A stretch of 64,000 nucleotides of DNA from Tritrichomonas musculus (taxonomy: Eukaryota > Parabasalia > Tritrichomonadida > Tritrichomonadidae), in the NCBI GenBank assembly GCA_039105265.1, contig JAPFFF010000019.1, positions 1,582,501 to 1,646,500 on the forward strand, written 5' to 3'. Position numbers and translations under genes: made by a program. The notes below the pieces were generated by a model. It had not been told where the DNA came from. It was given only the letters and a program-made list of their open reading frames with translations, and did no database searches. Of the stretch, positions 37,101-46,384 are shown piece by piece. Each line of letters opens with the position of its first letter. Within the stretch, counting starts at the first letter, position 1.

Positions 37101-37802
37101 GATTGTGATCTCGCCAAGAATGCATTTGATCATGTCTTCGAGATCTGACTCCTTATTTAGATGAAATAGCTTATATTCACCATTCAAATCATAACCATAC
37201 ACTAATGGCCGCCATTTGTCGGATTTCATTTGTCGAATATGTCTCAATACCTTAGTGAATGCATATTGGATTTCACTATCATCATTAATATCAACTGTAA
37301 ATGATTCGTGATTATTAGCGGCTATCATCATTCGCTTAACCTCATTCTGAAACTTACCTTTATCTGTAACATTGTCTTTATATCGGCGGCGCTCCTCTGA
37401 CTTGGAGGTAGTATAACCGGTATCCATATTCATCAGCGATTCAATGTATAACTTAGTCTCACTTGGAGGTGGAGTAGAATATATTTCACTCATATTCATC
37501 AATGATCGCTCAAACAGTGCGCTGTCTTTAATAGATTGCTTATATTGCTCTCGATCTCTGCGCTTATTTTTCAATAAGTCTTTATCAGCTGACAATCGCT
37601 TAAACAATTTATCATCACTGGATTTCTGATTATATTTCTTAACATAGTCTTTGACCTTAACACCTCGGTAATTAATACCTAAATCTTTGATAGATTGATT
37701 TAATATTGGCTTTAATTTTCGAATCGTAAGTGATCTATATTTCTTAAATCCTGGTAAAGATAAAATCTCGGACTTGGATAATCTACTTAGCAACTTGGAC
37801 AT
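34191..37802 (-). CDS. Protein-primed DNA polymerase B, full length (Maverick B)
   Basis: A protein of 1203 residues with all family motifs: exonuclease Exo I ADYETD (Asp 530), Exo II FHNLKYDACF, Exo III YYCMKDC; polymerase motif A DAVSLYPSAMY (from 824), motif B KLLLNSVYGKS (from 963) and motif C YYQDTDS (1059-1062), then KKSYLDIL. The length and the long N-terminal region are typical of Maverick pPolB. In that region, NYRDNCFVYAC (Cys 328) and LLYKDHYMID (His 413) form a Cys...His pair suggestive of a papain/OTU-like fold, which is an inference. It replicates the element by protein priming. The ATG follows TTTTTACATAA. Confidence 0.9.
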   Translation of the reverse strand: MSKLLSRLSKSEILSLPGFKKYRSLTIRKLKPILNQSIKDLGINYRGVKVKDYVKKYNQKSSDDKLFKRLSADKDLLKNKRRDREQYKQSIKDSALFERSLMNMSEIYSTPPPSETKLYIESLMNMDTGYTTSKSEERRRYKDNVTDKGKFQNEVKRMMIAANNHESFTVDINDDSEIQYAFTKVLRHIRQMKSDKWRPLVYGYDLNGEYKLFHLNKESDLEDMIKCILGEITIEEYSSDSDPGLIGLDYIPVRFEVKFISMRKNKSTGKSEFVERVDGQDIVLESLDDFRDAPDGAFFAYINLLDSLDLTRYQIYNSIDKNNYRDNCFVYACIQSGVFNDEEIHKLRTMMLTRSIPNKKILEIAIEMKCHFVIYRVDETRDSRHRKQLSIDTRKNSKVIADRKIQLLLYKDHYMIDHNEKLPITKYYIEHKAELDKKYSDVPIAERMLIKNNRGDKSEGTPFLTIMFAMFENNYFREINQCEQEILGTCEFDNHLNDYTDLSYDPNLCCKPESATLKKITEWSHIYYADYETDVTVSPHKPYLLCLCDDKHAVSFKGSDITSKFLNSLKSNSLTYFHNLKYDACFFINEDGWETQLTQRSGTLLQVVMDKYDRVLNSKTGNMVTKRVKHLTFRNSYSLIPAPLRDFSDMFQLKVHKEIIAYKIYTESNMKRQWIPFNEFYDQYVIENADKKSSDELEIDRRQLLNNAKFAKAYNESNDTIDIMRYAYYYCMKDCITLMDGMNKFNNDLAEVFKNTGKTWVGIHQFISISAVGYDFARIYGCFEGCYQLSGKPQNFIQRCVSGGRTMTANNDKQYIVDRIQDFDAVSLYPSAMYIMDGIPKGAPKIVPNDCTHDQLMSYDTFFAEINITKIECKSNNPYKFGQIFKHNNKGSKIFCNDTVNHYYIDKITLIDLMEFYDIEYELIRGYYYNDGFNNKINEFIKTLFDLRLKYKTEHNPLEKSIKLLLNSVYGKSILKPMTDEIKVVNKNKLMSYIYRNYNFIKEVVFHDSSKCFIKKIKPINNHFNLPQFGASVLSWSKHIMNQVMSTAEQNNIDIYYQDTDSMHLKESDVSKLADIYKVKYGRDLIGKQMTQFHCDFDSFPGAVGDIRRIVSRKLIALGKKSYLDILVDESGNEGYHIRMKGVPKQCVLNKCKRMGITVEELYERMYNGESITFDLTDGSNCFKKTKTFDQITLPQFYRRVQF

Positions 37803-38004
37803 TTATGTAAAAATAAAAATAATTATTTTAGCTTGACAAGAATTGTTTAGTTATATATTTTTGTCATCAAGAACAACTGAATCATCTGAATTAATGTAAA
37901 ATGGATTGCTAACATTATGAGTAAACATAGTTCTATATCTCGGTAACTCATTTAAATCAAAAATAAATATCTGAAAACATTGGGATACAAAAATAATCAT
38001 TCAT

Positions 38005-38307
38005 TTATGCGCTAGCTCTATTAGCTAACATAGCCCTTACTACTGAGGTGATGATATATACCTTACAGCGTGGATCATCTAAATCTGACTCATCGAAATC
38101 ATATTTTCTCTGCAAATAATCTTCATCAATCTCACAATCCCAATACTCATCATCTTGGCTGACATAGTCGTAGACTAGATCGTAGATATCAACAATTTCA
38201 CCAATCCAGTCACTATGAGCTAGCACATATTTGCTAACACATTGGACATATTCATCGAATCCATCGAAATCATCTTCAAATTGGGGGTAAAGAATTTCTG
38301 TAGACAT
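38005..38307 (-). CDS. Acidic protein, unknown (Maverick B)
   Basis: A protein of 100 residues with about a third Asp/Glu and many Tyr (DEYWDCEIDEDYLQRKYD). The upstream gene-strand sequence TTTTTTATTTCCCATTCATAA is one of the clearest examples of the Maverick promoter-like pattern. In composition it resembles the 21113 protein of copy A. No family recognised. Confidence 0.5.
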   Translation of the reverse strand: MSTEILYPQFEDDFDGFDEYVQCVSKYVLAHSDWIGEIVDIYDLVYDYVSQDDEYWDCEIDEDYLQRKYDFDESDLDDPRCKVYIITSVVRAMLANRASA

Positions 38308-38424
38308 ATTATATTTATGAATGGGAAATAAAAAATTAAATTAAAAATAGTTTGGGCTAATTTAGGTGGAAACCTCTGAGGTGGTCCTGAACATAGGATA
38401 AATGGGTGTTAACAAAAATAATAA

Positions 38425-38766
38425 TCATTTCTTTTTAGGTAATTCGATCTTATTCATATTCTTTATTCTGCCTAGTAATCTATCATTAACATATAAACTA
38501 TATCGCTTATTATTATTGTCGATTAAGCAATAAACATGTGTATCATCACCTCTCTCTTGATATCGTAATGGATCGCTGCCTATTTGGTATACAATTCGGT
38601 AACTTGGACTAAAGAAATATAGTCGCTTACTAAATATGTGGGCTCCATCGCAACTAGACCAAATTCGCTTTATATCACTAGGATATTTATCCCAATTATA
38701 ACGATTCCATGTATCTGGCTTTATTTCGAAATCATCAGCGTAGTCAAAATGCTTATCAGTAGACAT
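38425..38766 (-). CDS. Unknown small protein (Maverick B)
   Basis: A protein of 113 residues, MSTDKHFDYADDFEIKPD and on, aromatic-rich with a beta-rich centre (HVYCLIDNNNKRYSLYVN) and a basic tail. It is the last gene at the right side of Maverick B. No homolog recognised by eye. Confidence 0.45.
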   Translation of the reverse strand: MSTDKHFDYADDFEIKPDTWNRYNWDKYPSDIKRIWSSCDGAHIFSKRLYFFSPSYRIVYQIGSDPLRYQERGDDTHVYCLIDNNNKRYSLYVNDRLLGRIKNMNKIELPKKK

Positions 38767-38888
38767 ATTCTTATTTGCATACCCGATAAAATCTTAAATT
38801 AATTATAAAATAGCTGTTGTTCCCAAACTTTGGCTCTCAAGGACCTGTTGGGAGCTATCGATGGCTGTGGGGACCATGTTGGGACATA

Positions 38889-38931
38889 GTTAAGGATGTG
38901 CGGAGAGCTTTAGCTCGGAGCCATCCTTAAC
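38889..38931. repeat. Hairpin at the right limit of Maverick B
   Basis: GTTAAGGATG (38889-38898) pairs with CATCCTTAAC (38922-38931). The loop itself contains GAGC-TTTA-GCTC. The GC-rich zone 38820-38940 with further small palindromes ends here and gives way to AT-rich host-like sequence, so this may lie near the element's edge. Confidence 0.45.
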
Positions 38932-38972
38932 ATTTCTACTAATGGTTTTTCGATTTGTTTTTTAGAATTAAT

Positions 38973-40607
38973 ATGTGTATGGCAACTTCGAAATAACGTA
39001 TTTTTATGTTTATTGTTTTAAAAATATCTCACAATAATATCTATATTTTAATTTATTTTACTTTTTAATTTAATTTTTATATACTATTAAATAATATATA
39101 TTAATATATATTAATATATATACCAAATATTAATATTTTTAGTTTTTCAAAAATTACAGATATCTCTCTAAGTGAAAAAAAATGTAAAAAGTATTGTTAA
39201 TATTCATGTTTAACTAATTAGTTTAATTGATGTTTAACGATTATTATTCATTTTTCCTCATTGATACAGGTGTAACCAATGCTTTTTGAAAAAAAAAAAA
39301 AAAAATGAAAGATTTGCATTTTTCTTGGAATGATATGAATGCTTCATTTAGTTACTACGTTTTATACTTAGATATTAGTGTATATATTTTATCTAAATAA
39401 ATTAAATTTATCAATATTCTTGTTTTGAACGTTTATATAGACTTTTACTTAATGCATTAAATTAACAGTCAATTTAGATTAATTTCATATAATAATATGC
39501 AAATATATATATTGAAATTAGTATAGATATATATTATAATAATCTCTTTAAATACTCTATATTTGAACAGATACATATATTTTTATATGACAATTAAATT
39601 CAATGAACAAAAAAAGAGATTTTGTGAATGAATAGAAATGTATTGAAAATTTCAGAAAAAATTCTTCTATTCAATTTTTTATTTCAATGTATAATTTCAA
39701 TATAATATTGAAAAATATTGAGAGATATAATTTTAATAATTCATCGTATTTTTAATTGTTCTATTATTTTGGAACAAATTTTAGATTTTTTAAATAAAAG
39801 CAAAAATATGTTAATTTATATTTGATATATCATTTAATATAATAAATAAATGATTTAATTTTATTTGTCAATCAAAATAAAAATAAATTACAGTAAAGAA
39901 CATTTTATTTCATATTTATCTTTTTAAAAAATCATTATAATCTGTTAAATATGCAAAATAATAAATATAATATTAAATATAAAAAAATTTTTAATGAATA
40001 TTGATTTCAAATTTCAGATATATATAATAAAAACCTTTAAACACTGATAAGGAATCATAACTGATTGATAGTTGAATATTGACTGAAAGTAGCATGGTTG
40101 TTTAAATTGGAATGATATGCCATTTTTGAAATTATTAGATTTTTTTATAATACTTTCGTAATTTAAGTTATTGAAATAAATATTTCCTTTACTATTCTAT
40201 AAATATAGTGTTTTCTATTAAAATATTTAACATTATTAGATTAAACATCAATATTAGAATTTATACAATTAATCATTAAGTATTGAAAATATTTTATTAT
40301 TATAGAAATATTTAAATGTATGGTATTATTTCCTTGTTAAATTTCAAAAACACGATTATTCATGAATATATTTATATTTTTTTATACTCAGAAAAAATTG
40401 AGAAAATCTTATTAAATAATTTTTAAAGCAAATATTCACAAAAAATTCAATTAATAATTAAGGAAATAAGAATATGTTTATATATGCAAAAAAATAATTT
40501 GTTTTTATTTGATCATATTATATACATATATATATACTATAGAATATATATTTACAATATTTTAAAAAACTATTTTATTTTGTTTTTTTTGAAGTTGCCA
40601 TACACAT
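38973..40607. mobile_element. Non-autonomous TIR element 1 (8-bp target duplication)
   Basis: The ends are perfect 17-bp inverted repeats, ATGTGTATGGCAACTTC at 38973-38989 and the complement at 40591-40607. They are flanked by the direct repeat GAATTAAT at 38965-38972 and 40608-40615. The 1635-bp interior is extremely AT-rich and has no gene. An 8-bp duplication is typical of hAT and P-type DNA transposons. Confidence 0.85.
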
Positions 40608-41081
40608 GAATTAATAGAAGTGGGGGAGCCAAAAATAACGTATTTTTTATTTAAAAAAATACCAATTTTTACAGTATAAAAAAAGATTTATTTCTTGTTA
40701 TTGGAAGAATAAGTATGAAAACTTATTTTATTTTATTTAATCCGTATATCTTATGCCTAACTTGATTAAATATGATGTTTTTATTTATCATTAAAATATA
40801 TTTATCTCGATATAAAAATAAGTTATAATAAAAATTATAATATATTTATTATATAAAAACAATTTTAAAAAATATTATTTCTTCAAATACTATTATTAAT
40901 AATTTTTAAATGAAAAAAATTATAGATAAATATTGAATGTGTAATGATTTACGAAATTCTTCTCAAAGATAAAAGAAAATCTAGTTTTGACGAATCAAAT
41001 AAAAATAGTAATATTTAAATAAAATAATATTAAAATATAACAAATAAAACGCTGGCCAATTCCAAACTAAGAACAAATTAA

Positions 41082-42955
41082 GGGTCGAATGTCAAACTTT
41101 TCTGCCATTTAATAATTGTGAGAGTTTCATTCAAATTTTCTCTCAAATTTTGCACACCCCATAAGTACCTTCCCATTTTCGAATCATTTTTTCTCCTTGA
41201 AAATATATATCGTACACATTTATGTGCACAACGTAACGTTGCGCTTTTTTTGATTTTTGTTCCTCACGAGTAGAAAAGTTTGATTCAATTTAAAGAATTT
41301 TCAAGTTTTTTTAATAAAAAAATATTTGTTAGATTTATGATAAAAATTAATTTTAAACTTAATATAAAAAATAAAAATCTATTAAATGAATCAATTTTTA
41401 TTATTAAAATATGTTTATATAATGAAATCAAATTGAATAAAAGGTCGTACAACTGAATTTTTACAGTAAAACTCAATGATTGATTTGTTTAAACTAATTA
41501 TATTATATTATTATAATAATAATTAGTTTTATAAATATTTGCATCGTACATAATTCAAATTAAAATAAAAACTAAAAGGATATAAGTATATATTAAATTT
41601 TCTTCAGAAAATAAATTTGAGTATTTTATCTCAATTTATTTTAATTATTTTTGATAAGAATTTTATAACTCTTTATAAAAATTTAGAATATCGATAACTT
41701 TTTATATAATTTATTCTAATCATTAATTCTTTTGATATCTTTTTATATGCTTTTAAAACATTAAGTGTTATATAAAAATAGTTATTATTAATGAAAAAAA
41801 ATTTCATTTTTTAGCCAAAAAATCTAGAAAAATTGAATTTGTTGAATTATTAAATGATGATTTTAAAAAAATTGGACGTTACAGGAGCCCAATGAAGAAT
41901 ACAATTTTATTTATATGCATTTACTTTCTAATATATTTGAATTTCATCCCAAATCAAATGTCAGTTTTTTCTAAAAATGCAGATTTAGTTGATTGGTTTC
42001 ATAAATATAAAAAGTCTAATATTTCAATTACTGAAGGATTTCGTCAAAAAGTAAAATATTATTTGTATAACACATAGTATACCCATTCAAATGACATCTA
42101 TATTTTTTAAATGATACAAAAATTTAAGAAATCGATATATATTGAATTTTAATTAAAGTCTTTATTTCAACCATTACATTTTATAATATATGATATAAAA
42201 TATATAAATTATATAATATAATCATTAATTAAATTATTCATTAAGATAAATATAAATTTATTTAATTTTATTTTATATTCAATTTAGTTGTACGACCTTT
42301 ATTGAATACTTTGATTGCATAGAGTCTCATTTTTTTTCATTGAATTTTTAAATTTTGGCGCCGTTTTAAAATTAATGCTTTAAGTAATTGTAACGTAATA
42401 TAAACTAATTAGTCACATTTAACTTAAGTAATTTAAATTTTTACCATAAAAAATTAACAAGAATCTGGTTTTTTTTCTCGAATAATAAGAATGAATATAT
42501 TATATAAAAAGAATCTTTTGGTTCAGAGCTGAAATTAAGTAGTTATTGAGCTGCGGAGTGGTTGTTTATATCGAATATTCGTATAATTATTTGTTATGCA
42601 AAAAATTTGAGCAAATATAAAATGAGAATTAATCATCAAAAATTAATGTATAAATTCTGTTGTTTTTCATATGTAAAGCATATTAATATACGGAATTTGT
42701 AAATCGCTGGCTTTTGTCGGTCATTTTTTATAGAGATTCATTTGAATTAATTTGATCTTCCATTAAAATTGCTTTTTTTTTGTCAGAGTACCAACTACTT
42801 GATGAATCCAAATATGCAGGCTTTATTAGACTTGCTTAAATTATTGATAAAGAGCACTTCTTTATAAACAAATTTTATATTGATAAAAATTCTGTTAAAA
42901 AAGTGAGCATGCCAATTTAAACTTTTTGAGAAAAAAATAAAATGATATTCGACCC
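41082..42955. mobile_element. Nested TIR element flanked by TTAA
   Basis: GGGTCGAATGTC at the left and GATATTCGACCC at the right form a 12-bp inverted repeat with one mismatch, and TTAA flanks both sides (41078-41081, 42956-42959). TTAA duplications are the mark of piggyBac-type transposons. Alternatively the TTAA is part of the repeat and the duplication is lost. It lies wholly inside element 2 and has no gene. Confidence 0.6.
41441..42300. mobile_element. Innermost TIR element, 860 bp
   Basis: Inverted ends AAAGGTCGTACAACT (15 of 15, similarity continuing a few bases) lie at 41441 and 42300, with the perfect 8-bp direct repeat ATTGAATA on both sides (41433-41440, 42301-42308). It is inserted inside the TTAA-flanked element. 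A 61-codon frame at 41892-42077 is not convincing as a gene. Confidence 0.8.
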
Positions 42956-43218
42956 TTAACTATAATAATTGTTTTTCTGACCATATAGCACCAGAATTTT
43001 TTTTTATTTTTTTATTTTGGAATGCGCCAGTCCAATCATCTTGAAACTTTGTGATTTAATTTACCATATATATATAAGAATTTATATTATAATTTTGAAC
43101 TGATTTAAAAAAAAATTTTGCTCCCCCACCTCTGAATTAATAGATTTTTTTTCAATTGACTTTTAAAGATGTTAATTCTTCTCAAAAAAAATTCTGAAAT
43201 ATTTTTATTCAATATTGT

Positions 43219-43234
43219 GTCCGTTAGTATAAAC
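43219..43234 (+). promoter_or_regulatory. Promoter-like motif upstream of host gene
   Basis: GTCCGTTAGTATAAAC ends 4 bases before the ATG at 43239. GTCTGTTAGTCTAAAC stands at 44930-44945, 34 bases before the next gene, and a looser CTATTAGTTCGAAT at 54101 precedes the 54335 gene. The reverse complement CTAACGG/CTAACAG matches the Myb-type YAACNG site, and Myb-family proteins act at core promoters in trichomonads. Confidence 0.45.
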
Positions 43235-43238
43235 AAGA

Positions 43239-44342
43239 ATGAGCAACAATGATTACTCTATTAGACTGAAAGCAACTGAACAAGGAAGACCTACATCATC
43301 CACAAGACGTTCACGTTCTGTTTCTAGAGGTGCAGATTCAATTGCTAATCGTAATCTTCAAGAACAACGTTTAAAATATAATCAACAACAAGAAATAAAG
43401 CAAGATTCTCGTTCTAATAAAAATAGAAGTTCATTATCAAAAGGAAAATCCACATATAAAAAGAAAAAACCAGTAAATGAATATTGGGATGAAGATGGAT
43501 TCCTGATTGATACACGCCAAAATGAAAACCAACAAAAAAATATTAAATATGATGAAAATTTATCAAATAAATCTTATATAAATTCCCGTTCAATAGCAAT
43601 ATTGGTAAGCTCCAGACCATCTTTAAATCGATCAATTGTAGAAACTGCTGAGCAATCACCTAAATCGCAAAAATCAACAGATACATCTCAAAAATCACAA
43701 CGAAAACGCGCACCTTCAGTCCAAGAGTCAAGAGCCAACTTCAACAAATTCATTGAAAGGCAAAGGGAAAGCGCAGAAAAACATATTTTAGTAGAAAATA
43801 ATACAAATCAAGAGGGAAGATTTATGAATAAAGAAAGCAAACTAATTCTCAAAAGAGCAAATAAGCAAAATTCTTCAATTATGCAAGACTCTCAAAGAAG
43901 AAGAAAAGACCCACATCCCAAAGAAGAAGAGTTCACATATCATCCTGATCTTTCATTAACACTACATAGCAAGAATGTTACTGGCCTATCTTGCCAATTC
44001 AGTGAAGCTAAAGCAGTCATTAAAGATATTCAAATGACAGCCATAAAAGTTGAACAAGAAGCAATAGATATGAAAGATTGCACTTATAAGCCTGACCTAA
44101 TATCAGATCCCAAAATAATGGAAAGAGCTAAGGCTAATCGAGATAAGATAAATCAAAGAAAGAAGGAGAAGAAAGAAGAAATAGAAAAAAGTGCACACAA
44201 AGCAGATGAAGAAGAAGAGTGCAAAACAGTTAGATTTTGTAAGAAAATACCAACAAGGACAAAAGAACTAAATGAGATGCTACGAGTTTTTAGGAAAGCT
44301 GGAAATGAACAAAAGAATGTTGATGAAGATGAAGGGGCTTAG
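43239..44342 (+). CDS. Basic, disordered protein, probable cytoskeletal type
   Basis: A protein of 367 residues very rich in Ser, Lys, Arg, Gln and Asn. Scattered short conserved-looking segments (EEFTYHPDLSLTL, DCTYKPDLISDPKIMERAK) follow the pattern F/YxPxL seen in basic microtubule- or flagellum-associated proteins of trichomonads. The C-terminal third is a charged helix. There is no enzyme motif. The start ATG directly follows the GTCCGTTAGT motif. A cytoskeletal role is an inference from composition and from the neighbouring coiled-coil gene with the same promoter motif. Confidence 0.65.
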   Translation: MSNNDYSIRLKATEQGRPTSSTRRSRSVSRGADSIANRNLQEQRLKYNQQQEIKQDSRSNKNRSSLSKGKSTYKKKKPVNEYWDEDGFLIDTRQNENQQKNIKYDENLSNKSYINSRSIAILVSSRPSLNRSIVETAEQSPKSQKSTDTSQKSQRKRAPSVQESRANFNKFIERQRESAEKHILVENNTNQEGRFMNKESKLILKRANKQNSSIMQDSQRRRKDPHPKEEEFTYHPDLSLTLHSKNVTGLSCQFSEAKAVIKDIQMTAIKVEQEAIDMKDCTYKPDLISDPKIMERAKANRDKINQRKKEKKEEIEKSAHKADEEEECKTVRFCKKIPTRTKELNEMLRVFRKAGNEQKNVDEDEGA

Positions 44343-44979
44343 TGCTTTATGAGATGAAGATAAATAGTATATATATATATATATTTATTATCATGACGAA
44401 TTATAATAATAATGAAAAATACTCATAAATGTTTTCTAAATGTTTTTTTTATCTTGAATGACAATCTAGTGTTTGTAACTCGAAATGCAGTGTGCTTATA
44501 TTTTTATAAGGAAATAATTCAAGAATTTAAAAATTCAATTATCAAATGATGCCTTATGTTTCGATATAATAGAATTTACCAAAATATTTTGAAAAAAACT
44601 TAAATTAATCTATAAGAATATGAATATTATGCTAATTAGTCCTAAATTACAAATGATGACATCAAATAAAGTGGAAAAATTATGAATTTGAATAATTCTT
44701 GTTAAATTATAATTATAATTAAAATATATACTAAATGATAATTTATTTTTTTCTTTTCTCTGCTTACCCAAAAGGCTACAATTTTAATTGTAATCATTGA
44801 AAATGAATATATTTCATGATATCATTAGTGTGCGGTTTCTTTCATAAAAAACACTTTGTAAAAAGTTTTCTTCTATATTTTTAATGTAATTAAAAACATA
44901 AATTTTTCTAAAAAAAAAAATTGAATTGAGTCTGTTAGTCTAAACGTATTATAATAGGCGACCGTTAACACAATTTATA
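44343..44979. other. Intergenic region with promoter motif
   Basis: About 640 bp of AT-rich sequence. The only recognisable item is GTCTGTTAGTCTAAAC at 44930-44945, followed by a second Myb-like word ACCGTTAAC near 44961. Confidence 0.5.
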
Positions 44980-46137
44980 ATGTCTAATTCTACTATTTTT
45001 TCAAATTCCACACCGACAAGGACTCTTAATTCATCTTTTACTCGCTCCACACCAACACAAATACAATCATTTGCTGAATTTCAAACAATTCGCGCAGAAA
45101 GATTAAATGAAATCAATGATGATCTAAGGATCCAAAAAGAAAAGAAAAAACACGAACTCCAAGAACAACTTCAGATGCTAACTTTAGATGCCAATACTGC
45201 TCACGCAGGATTAGCAGCTGACGAACGTGATTTTCTCCAACAACAGCAAGAGCTCATTACTGAATTAAATCGTATAAAAATAGATGCTGAAGTGAAAGCT
45301 GAAGAAAGTCGAATGGATCACATGAGCAAGCTCGAGATGATTTATAATAAACATTCTGCAGCAGTTCGTGAGCTCACCGAACAAATTAATAATGATCAAT
45401 TAGATACACAATTAGAGCAGTCAAAAAAGAGAGAGGTTAATCCTGAAATTAAAGAAACAAAAGAACAATTATTAACTTTTGAAAATTCACTTAGAGAATT
45501 AAAGTCAACACGAATCGAAGATGGCGACCCGAATGATGAAAATGATCAACAAATGTTTGCGAATAAGATCCATGAGCTTGAGCAGTTAAGGAGATCTGTT
45601 ATTGATGAATACAAATCAAATCAAGCTTCACATAAATCAAAGACAATAGAAATGACTCTAGCTCTTGATGAACAAGATACATCATACCAAAAAGAGATCG
45701 AAAATATCAAAGGAAAAATGGAAAAGAAAGAGCAGCAATATAAGGAACAGTTAGAAAGGAGTTTTAAGCAGCTCTCCTTAATTCAAGAAAGGCGCTCTTC
45801 GATTCTTGCTCAAAGACGTGATAAAGTTTCTAAACTTCAAGATGAAATTAAAGAAATTCAAGACGAGTTTCATTCAAAAATGAGAGACGCAACAAGAGTT
45901 GCAGAAAAATTGAAAACAGCTTTGATAAATGTTAATCTTAGAAAGAGTCAACAATTAAAAGTTGAAAAAGATGCAACTTCAGAGCAGCAAGCTCTCCTTC
46001 GAGAAAATTATGCATTACAACAACAACTCTATCAGATGCAAAAACAGCTTTCAAGTTATAAAGAAGAATTTTCTTTACTCAGAAAAGAATTAAGCGCAAC
46101 AATTGGCCCAAGAAGGACTGCTTCCCTTTTCTTTTAA
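44980..46137 (+). CDS. Coiled-coil protein, probable cytoskeletal
   Basis: A protein of 385 residues. A Ser/Thr-rich head of about 35 residues (SNSTPTRTLNSSFTRSTPTQ) is followed by an almost continuous coiled coil to the end (for instance LEQSKKREVNPEIKETKEQL and KLQDEIKEIQDEFHSKMRDA). The architecture resembles striated-fibre/assemblin-like or costa proteins. It shares its upstream motif with the 43239 gene and is convergent with the DENN gene at 46385. Its exact identity is not recognised. Confidence 0.7.
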   Translation: MSNSTIFSNSTPTRTLNSSFTRSTPTQIQSFAEFQTIRAERLNEINDDLRIQKEKKKHELQEQLQMLTLDANTAHAGLAADERDFLQQQQELITELNRIKIDAEVKAEESRMDHMSKLEMIYNKHSAAVRELTEQINNDQLDTQLEQSKKREVNPEIKETKEQLLTFENSLRELKSTRIEDGDPNDENDQQMFANKIHELEQLRRSVIDEYKSNQASHKSKTIEMTLALDEQDTSYQKEIENIKGKMEKKEQQYKEQLERSFKQLSLIQERRSSILAQRRDKVSKLQDEIKEIQDEFHSKMRDATRVAEKLKTALINVNLRKSQQLKVEKDATSEQQALLRENYALQQQLYQMQKQLSSYKEEFSLLRKELSATIGPRRTASLFF

Positions 46138-46384
46138 TCATTTCAACTTTTTTTTTAAATTTTTAAAAATAAGCAAAAAATGAATAAATGAAATTGTCTT
46201 CATTTCCTTTTTGCCATTTAAATTTAATTTTTTCCTAATTAGAAAACAAAAACAACTGAATTATTTTATCTAATTATGGCAGCAACAAATCAATCAAAAC
46301 ATTTTTTTTTAATTGGGTCATTTATAAAATAATAATAATAATATAATAAAAAGATCAATTCAAAAAAGAAAACATACAAAATTT

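Larger units (their letters stand above)
21758..38940. mobile_element. Maverick/Polinton copy B (incomplete)
   Basis: A block of about 17 kb has a major capsid part, two HNH genes, a structured non-coding cluster, a bZIP-like gene, a giant fibre-like gene and a full-length protein-primed polymerase B. Integrase and ATPase are not present here, and no terminal repeats are seen, so the copy looks incomplete, with one end lost. The remaining frames are long and open, indicating recent activity. Sequence divergence from copy A is large, so the two are different Maverick lineages rather than duplicates. Confidence 0.75.
40616..43133. mobile_element. Non-autonomous TIR element 2 (same 8-bp target duplication)
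   Basis: The ends AGAAGTGGGGGAGC (40616-40629) and GCTCCCCCACCTCT (43120-43133) are inverted repeats with one mismatch in 14. Both are flanked by GAATTAAT (40608-40615 and 43134-43141). About 18 bases inside the left end stands AAATAACGTATTTTT, also found at the same distance inside the left end of element 1. The interior holds two younger insertions and no convincing gene. Confidence 0.8.

Noticed and set aside
41892-42077. 61-codon frame inside the innermost TIR element
   Set aside because: Short and unsupported; the element looks non-autonomous.
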